Shown one piece after another: positions 4,665 to 7,149 of a stretch of DNA of 7,149 nt. Under the pieces are notes generated by a model that did not search any database, was not told where the DNA came from, and saw only the letters and a program-made list of their open reading frames with translations. Origin of the DNA: Solirubrobacterales bacterium (GTDB lineage: Bacteria > Actinomycetota > Thermoleophilia > Solirubrobacterales > Solirubrobacteraceae). A program made the translations under genes and the position numbers. The stretch lies in the NCBI GenBank assembly GCA_025964065.1, contig JAOPZO010000002.1, positions 1 through 7,149 on the forward strand. Reading direction: 5' to 3'. Each line of letters starts with the position of its first letter. Positions within the stretch are counted from its first letter, which is position 1.

Positions 4665-6875
4665 GTGCCCGGACGACGCTGGACCGCATGGATGCTCGGC
4701 GCGCTCGCGACGGGGGTGCTCGTGGCGCCGCCGGGTGCCGCCGCCGCGTCGACCGCGGGCCAGTTGCGGGCGGGGGCAGGGCAGGCGGACATCACGCCGC
4801 CCCGGACGGGCTACTACCTCGGCGGGTGGACCCGCGCGGACCGGCTCGCGAAGGGGCAGAGCACGCGGCTCTACGCCAACGCGCTCGTGCTCCAACGCGG
4901 CGAGCGGAAGATGGCGCTCGTCGCGGTCGAGCTCTTCTCGATCGCCGCCGGCCTGCAGGAGGACGTCGCGCGCGAGCTCGCGGACCTGGGCTACGACCAG
5001 TCCTCCGTGCTGCTCGCCGCCTCGCACACCCACTCGGGCCCGGGCGGCTTCTCGAACAACCCGACGTACAACACCGCCGCGCCGTCGGCCGCGACGATCA
5101 CCTCGCCGGAGACGTTCGTGCAGTTCTTCTCGCCGCTGCCGGCCGACCGCCAGCTCTACACGTTCCTCGTCAAGCAGATCGCGGCGTCGATCCGCCGCGC
5201 CGACGCCGACCGCGGCCTCGCGGAGGCCGCGTGGGGCCACACGCGGCTCACCGACCTCACGGACAACCGCTCGATCGAGGCGCACCTGGCGAACTACGGC
5301 ATCGACGTGCCGTTCGGCGAGGGCCGCGCGGACATGGCGCCGGGCGGGCGGCTCTCGACGATCGACCCGACGGTCGACGTGCTGCGCGTGGACAAGCTCC
5401 GCGCCCGGAAGGGGAAGCCGGCGCGGCGCATCCCGATCGGCGCCTACTCGAACTTCGCCGACCACGGCACCGTCGTGAAGAGCGAGACCGAGGCGTACTC
5501 GGGCGACCACCACGCGGCGGCATGGCGCCTGTTCGCCGACCGCGTCCGCAAGGCCGCGAAGGTGCCGCGGCTGCAGACCGTCGTGAACGTGTACCCCAAC
5601 GGCGCGGAGGGCGACCAGAGCGCCGGACTGCGGCGGACGGGCATCGCCGGCGCCGTCGAGGTCGGCTCGCGCGAGGCCGAGGCGATGTTCGAGGCCTGGC
5701 GGGACGCCGGCAAGCGCATGTCCCGGACGCCGGTGCTCGACCTGCGCTGGACGCGCACCTGCTTCTGCGGGCGCGACACCGCGACGGGCCCCGTGGACGA
5801 CGAGGGCGTCGTCGGCGCCGGCTTCCTCACGGGCTCCGAGGAGGGTCGCGGGCCGCTCTTCGAGATCACGGGGATCCCCCTGGAGGGGAGGACGTCGCCC
5901 GTCGAGGACCCGGTGCAGGGCCGCAAGCTCCAGGTGCCCGTCGCCTCGCCGCCGCCCGCCACGGTCGTCGGCGTCTACCGGATCGGCGACGGCGTCATCG
6001 CGACGATCCCGGGCGAGCCGACGAAGGAGGTCGGCGTCCGGGTCCGCAAGGCGGTGCTCGCGGAGCTCGCCGGGAAGGGCGTCGAGAGCGTCACGATCGG
6101 CGGCCTCGCCCAGGACTTCATCCAGTACGTGACGACCCCGGAGGAGTACGGCACCCAGAGCTACGAGGGTGCCTCGACGCTGTACGGGACGAACACCGCG
6201 ACGTTCCTGCAGGAGCGCCTCGCGGAGCTCGCCCGCGCGATGGCGACCGGCGGGCCCGCGCCCATGGCGTTCCCGCTCGACACGAGCTTCGGGGTGCTCC
6301 CGGACGGTCCGGCGTTCGACCCGGGCGCCGACCGCGGCACGATCACGACGCAGCCCGCCGCTTCGGTGGCGCGACTCGAGAAGGTCACGCTCGCATGGAC
6401 GGGCGGGGTGAACGGAAGCGACCGGCCCGTCGACCGCGCGTTCGTGAGCGCGCAGCGGCTCGTCGGCAAGCGGTGGCGGACCGTCGACTCCGACCTCGCG
6501 CTCGCGATGCTCTGGCGCGCGGACGCCGCAGGCAGGTACACGCTCGAGTGGCAGCCCGCGGCGACGGTCCCGGTCGACACGTACCGGCTGCGGGTGACCG
6601 CGACGCGGTACGAGCTCGTCTCGCGGAGCTTCGCGGTGACCGCGTCCACGGCGGCGCGGGTGCGCGCCGTGCGCCGCGCGGCCGACGGCAGCGTGCGCGC
6701 CACGCTCGCGTTCCCGGCCTACGACGCCGCCGACCTCATCCCGCCGCCACCCCCGGCCTCCGTGCGGGTCCCGGCCCGCTACGTGCGCGGCGGGCGCGTC
6801 GTGCTGCCGGCCGCGGCCGTGCATGACCGCCGAGGCAACCCCAACGGCGCGCCGGCCTCGCTGCCGCTGGGCTGA
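4665..6875 (+). CDS. Secreted neutral/alkaline ceramidase-family hydrolase
   Basis: A 736-residue exported protein. GTG 4665 starts a Sec signal peptide: basic MPGRR, hydrophobic stretch to about residue 21, and an AAA cleavage site near 25-28. The mature protein begins with AGAGQADITPP (36-46), the standard opening of neutral ceramidases (PF04734). Zinc-site and active-site segments are visible: SHTHSGPGG (H121, H123), NFADHGT (H267), a nucleophile-loop equivalent YPNGAEGDQSAG (S319), PGEPTKE (E451) and YVTTPEEYGTQSYEGASTLYG (from 488), which closely matches bacterial and animal ceramidases. From about residue 590 follows the family's Ig-like C-terminal domain (TLAWTGG to YRLRVTATRYE). A further tail with a P693-P697 run and a GN-PNG phrase exceeds the usual end. 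The family cleaves the amide of ceramide to sphingosine and fatty acid. The natural substrate here is unknown, since most actinomycetes do not make sphingolipids. The only cysteines are C366 and C368. It lies 39 bases after the helicase, on the same strand. Confidence 0.88.
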   Translation: MPGRRWTAWMLGALATGVLVAPPGAAAASTAGQLRAGAGQADITPPRTGYYLGGWTRADRLAKGQSTRLYANALVLQRGERKMALVAVELFSIAAGLQEDVARELADLGYDQSSVLLAASHTHSGPGGFSNNPTYNTAAPSAATITSPETFVQFFSPLPADRQLYTFLVKQIAASIRRADADRGLAEAAWGHTRLTDLTDNRSIEAHLANYGIDVPFGEGRADMAPGGRLSTIDPTVDVLRVDKLRARKGKPARRIPIGAYSNFADHGTVVKSETEAYSGDHHAAAWRLFADRVRKAAKVPRLQTVVNVYPNGAEGDQSAGLRRTGIAGAVEVGSREAEAMFEAWRDAGKRMSRTPVLDLRWTRTCFCGRDTATGPVDDEGVVGAGFLTGSEEGRGPLFEITGIPLEGRTSPVEDPVQGRKLQVPVASPPPATVVGVYRIGDGVIATIPGEPTKEVGVRVRKAVLAELAGKGVESVTIGGLAQDFIQYVTTPEEYGTQSYEGASTLYGTNTATFLQERLAELARAMATGGPAPMAFPLDTSFGVLPDGPAFDPGADRGTITTQPAASVARLEKVTLAWTGGVNGSDRPVDRAFVSAQRLVGKRWRTVDSDLALAMLWRADAAGRYTLEWQPAATVPVDTYRLRVTATRYELVSRSFAVTASTAARVRAVRRAADGSVRATLAFPAYDAADLIPPPPPASVRVPARYVRGGRVVLPAAAVHDRRGNPNGAPASLPLG

Positions 6876-6878
6876 GCG

Positions 6879-6892
6879 GGGCGGCGTCGCCC
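6879..6892 (+). terminator. Weak terminator-like hairpin after the ceramidase-like gene
   Basis: GGGCG (6879-6883) pairs with CGCCC (6888-6892) across the tetraloop GCGT, starting three bases after the TGA. There is no U tract. In very GC-rich genomes such U-less hairpins are common after genes, but the stem is short. Confidence 0.25.
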
Positions 6893-6929
6893 GAAGGACC
6901 CGGAGGGGCCCGGCACTCCCGGGGAGGGG

Positions 6930-6976
6930 TGCGCAACTTCGCGCGCTTCCGCCCCGGAAGTTGCGCAGAAGCGCGC
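6930..6976. repeat. Two interleaved perfect inverted repeats (A-B-A'-B')
   Basis: Arm A, TGCGCAACTTC (6930-6940), is repeated inverted as A', GAAGTTGCGCA (6957-6967). Arm B, GCGCGCTTC (6941-6949), is repeated inverted as B', GAAGCGCGC (6968-6976). A abuts B and A' abuts B' with no base between them; only CGCCCCG (6950-6956) separates the halves. The two symmetry centres are 10 bases apart. As RNA, A:A' (11 pairs) and B:B' (9 pairs) exclude each other unless a strained pseudoknot forms. Because both arms share a GCGC-CTTC skeleton, a nested imperfect hairpin (about 16 pairs) is a third fold. The element lies 54 bases after the ceramidase-like stop and 41 before the next start. It could be a terminator, an operator, an RNA switch or an extragenic repeat. 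Confidence 0.7.
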
Positions 6977-7017
6977 AGGCCGGCGTCAGCCTGGCGTGGG
7001 GCGCCGATGGTGCGGCC

Positions 7018-7149
7018 ATGCCACGGAACCGGCAGCGCACCCTGGGGGGGCTCGTCACGACGTTCGTCGTCGGCGGGGCGCTGCTGTCGCCCGTGGCACC
7101 CGCGTCGGCCGGCGGCGCCGCCGTCCCGCCGCAGGACGGCGCCGCCGGC
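7018..7149 (+). CDS. N-terminus of an exported protein (3' part outside window)
   Basis: ATG at 7018 opens a frame with no stop before the right edge (44 codons). The translation has a clear Sec signal peptide: basic MPRNRQR, hydrophobic core LGGLVTTFVVGGALL, then SPVAPASA with a likely cleavage after ASA near residue 31, followed by a small-residue GGAAVPP stretch. No mature domain is visible, so the function is unknown. The signal peptide resembles that of the upstream ceramidase-like protein in layout (MPxxR start, GxLxxPxAxA end), which could mean a related exported protein, but this is weak. No Shine-Dalgarno site is evident before the ATG. The interleaved inverted repeats lie 41 bases upstream on the same intergenic segment. 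Confidence 0.65.
   Translation, partial: MPRNRQRTLGGLVTTFVVGGALLSPVAPASAGGAAVPPQDGAAG

Noticed and set aside
2285..6826. A plus-strand open frame of 1513 codons in the +2 register over the same genes
   Set aside because: Stops in this register need T at third codon positions, which is rare here. The translation is repetitive Arg/Gly/Pro-rich and overlaps two strongly supported genes.
6916..6926. CTCCC-G-GGGAG dyad as an operator or terminator
   Set aside because: Such short G/C palindromes are expected by chance in this composition, and a one-base loop cannot form a useful RNA hairpin.
2298..7058. A stop-free antisense frame of 1586 codons across the helicase and ceramidase-like genes
   Set aside because: It is in exact codon register with both sense genes; its stops would need sense TTA, CTA or TCA codons, which are avoided in such GC-rich genes. 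The translation is low-complexity Arg/Ala/Gly-rich and has no domain.

Overview
The window is a 7.1 kb piece of a very GC-rich bacterial chromosome. Third codon positions are almost always G or C, GTG is used as a start, and start codons often lack a Shine-Dalgarno site but sit just behind a TANNNT-like box. This fits a high-GC actinomycete. The gene set and leaderless-looking starts would suit a Solirubrobacterales/Thermoleophilia lineage, but that placement is inference. I see no mobile element, CRISPR array, tRNA or rRNA, and no obvious compositional island.

Layout. Bases 1-232 are the C-terminal end of a glycerate kinase. Bases 283-1425 encode a GpsA-type glycerol-3-phosphate dehydrogenase, so the left edge is three-carbon/glycerolipid metabolism. 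A convergent gene on the minus strand (1430-1801) encodes an RsbW/SpoIIAB-like serine kinase (anti-sigma factor). It is divergent from a STAS-domain anti-sigma-factor antagonist (1897-2262), giving two parts of a partner-switching module without the sigma factor. Next comes a large MrfA/YprA-family DEAH-box helicase with a C-terminal cysteine cluster (2340-4625), probably for DNA repair. It is followed by a secreted neutral/alkaline ceramidase-family hydrolase (4665-6875). The window ends in the signal peptide of another exported protein (7018-7149, cut by the edge).

How the parts relate. The kinase and the antagonist very likely interact: the kinase would bind a sigma factor and phosphorylate the DSSG serine of the antagonist. 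The minus-strand promoter region carries two GGGTAY boxes of the kind read by SigB/SigF-type sigma factors, which suggests autoregulation. The other genes are neighbours without an obvious shared pathway.

The non-coding DNA holds the most unusual signals. One is a compact set of two interleaved perfect inverted repeats (order A-B-A'-B') at 6930-6976, between the two exported-protein genes. Another is a 14-base motif shared, in the same orientation relative to the downstream gene, by the intergenic regions before the anti-sigma gene and before the ceramidase-like gene. The third is a hairpin that would hide the Shine-Dalgarno site of a three-codon leader ORF whose stop overlaps the STAS start codon. 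No clearly new multi-gene system is visible.
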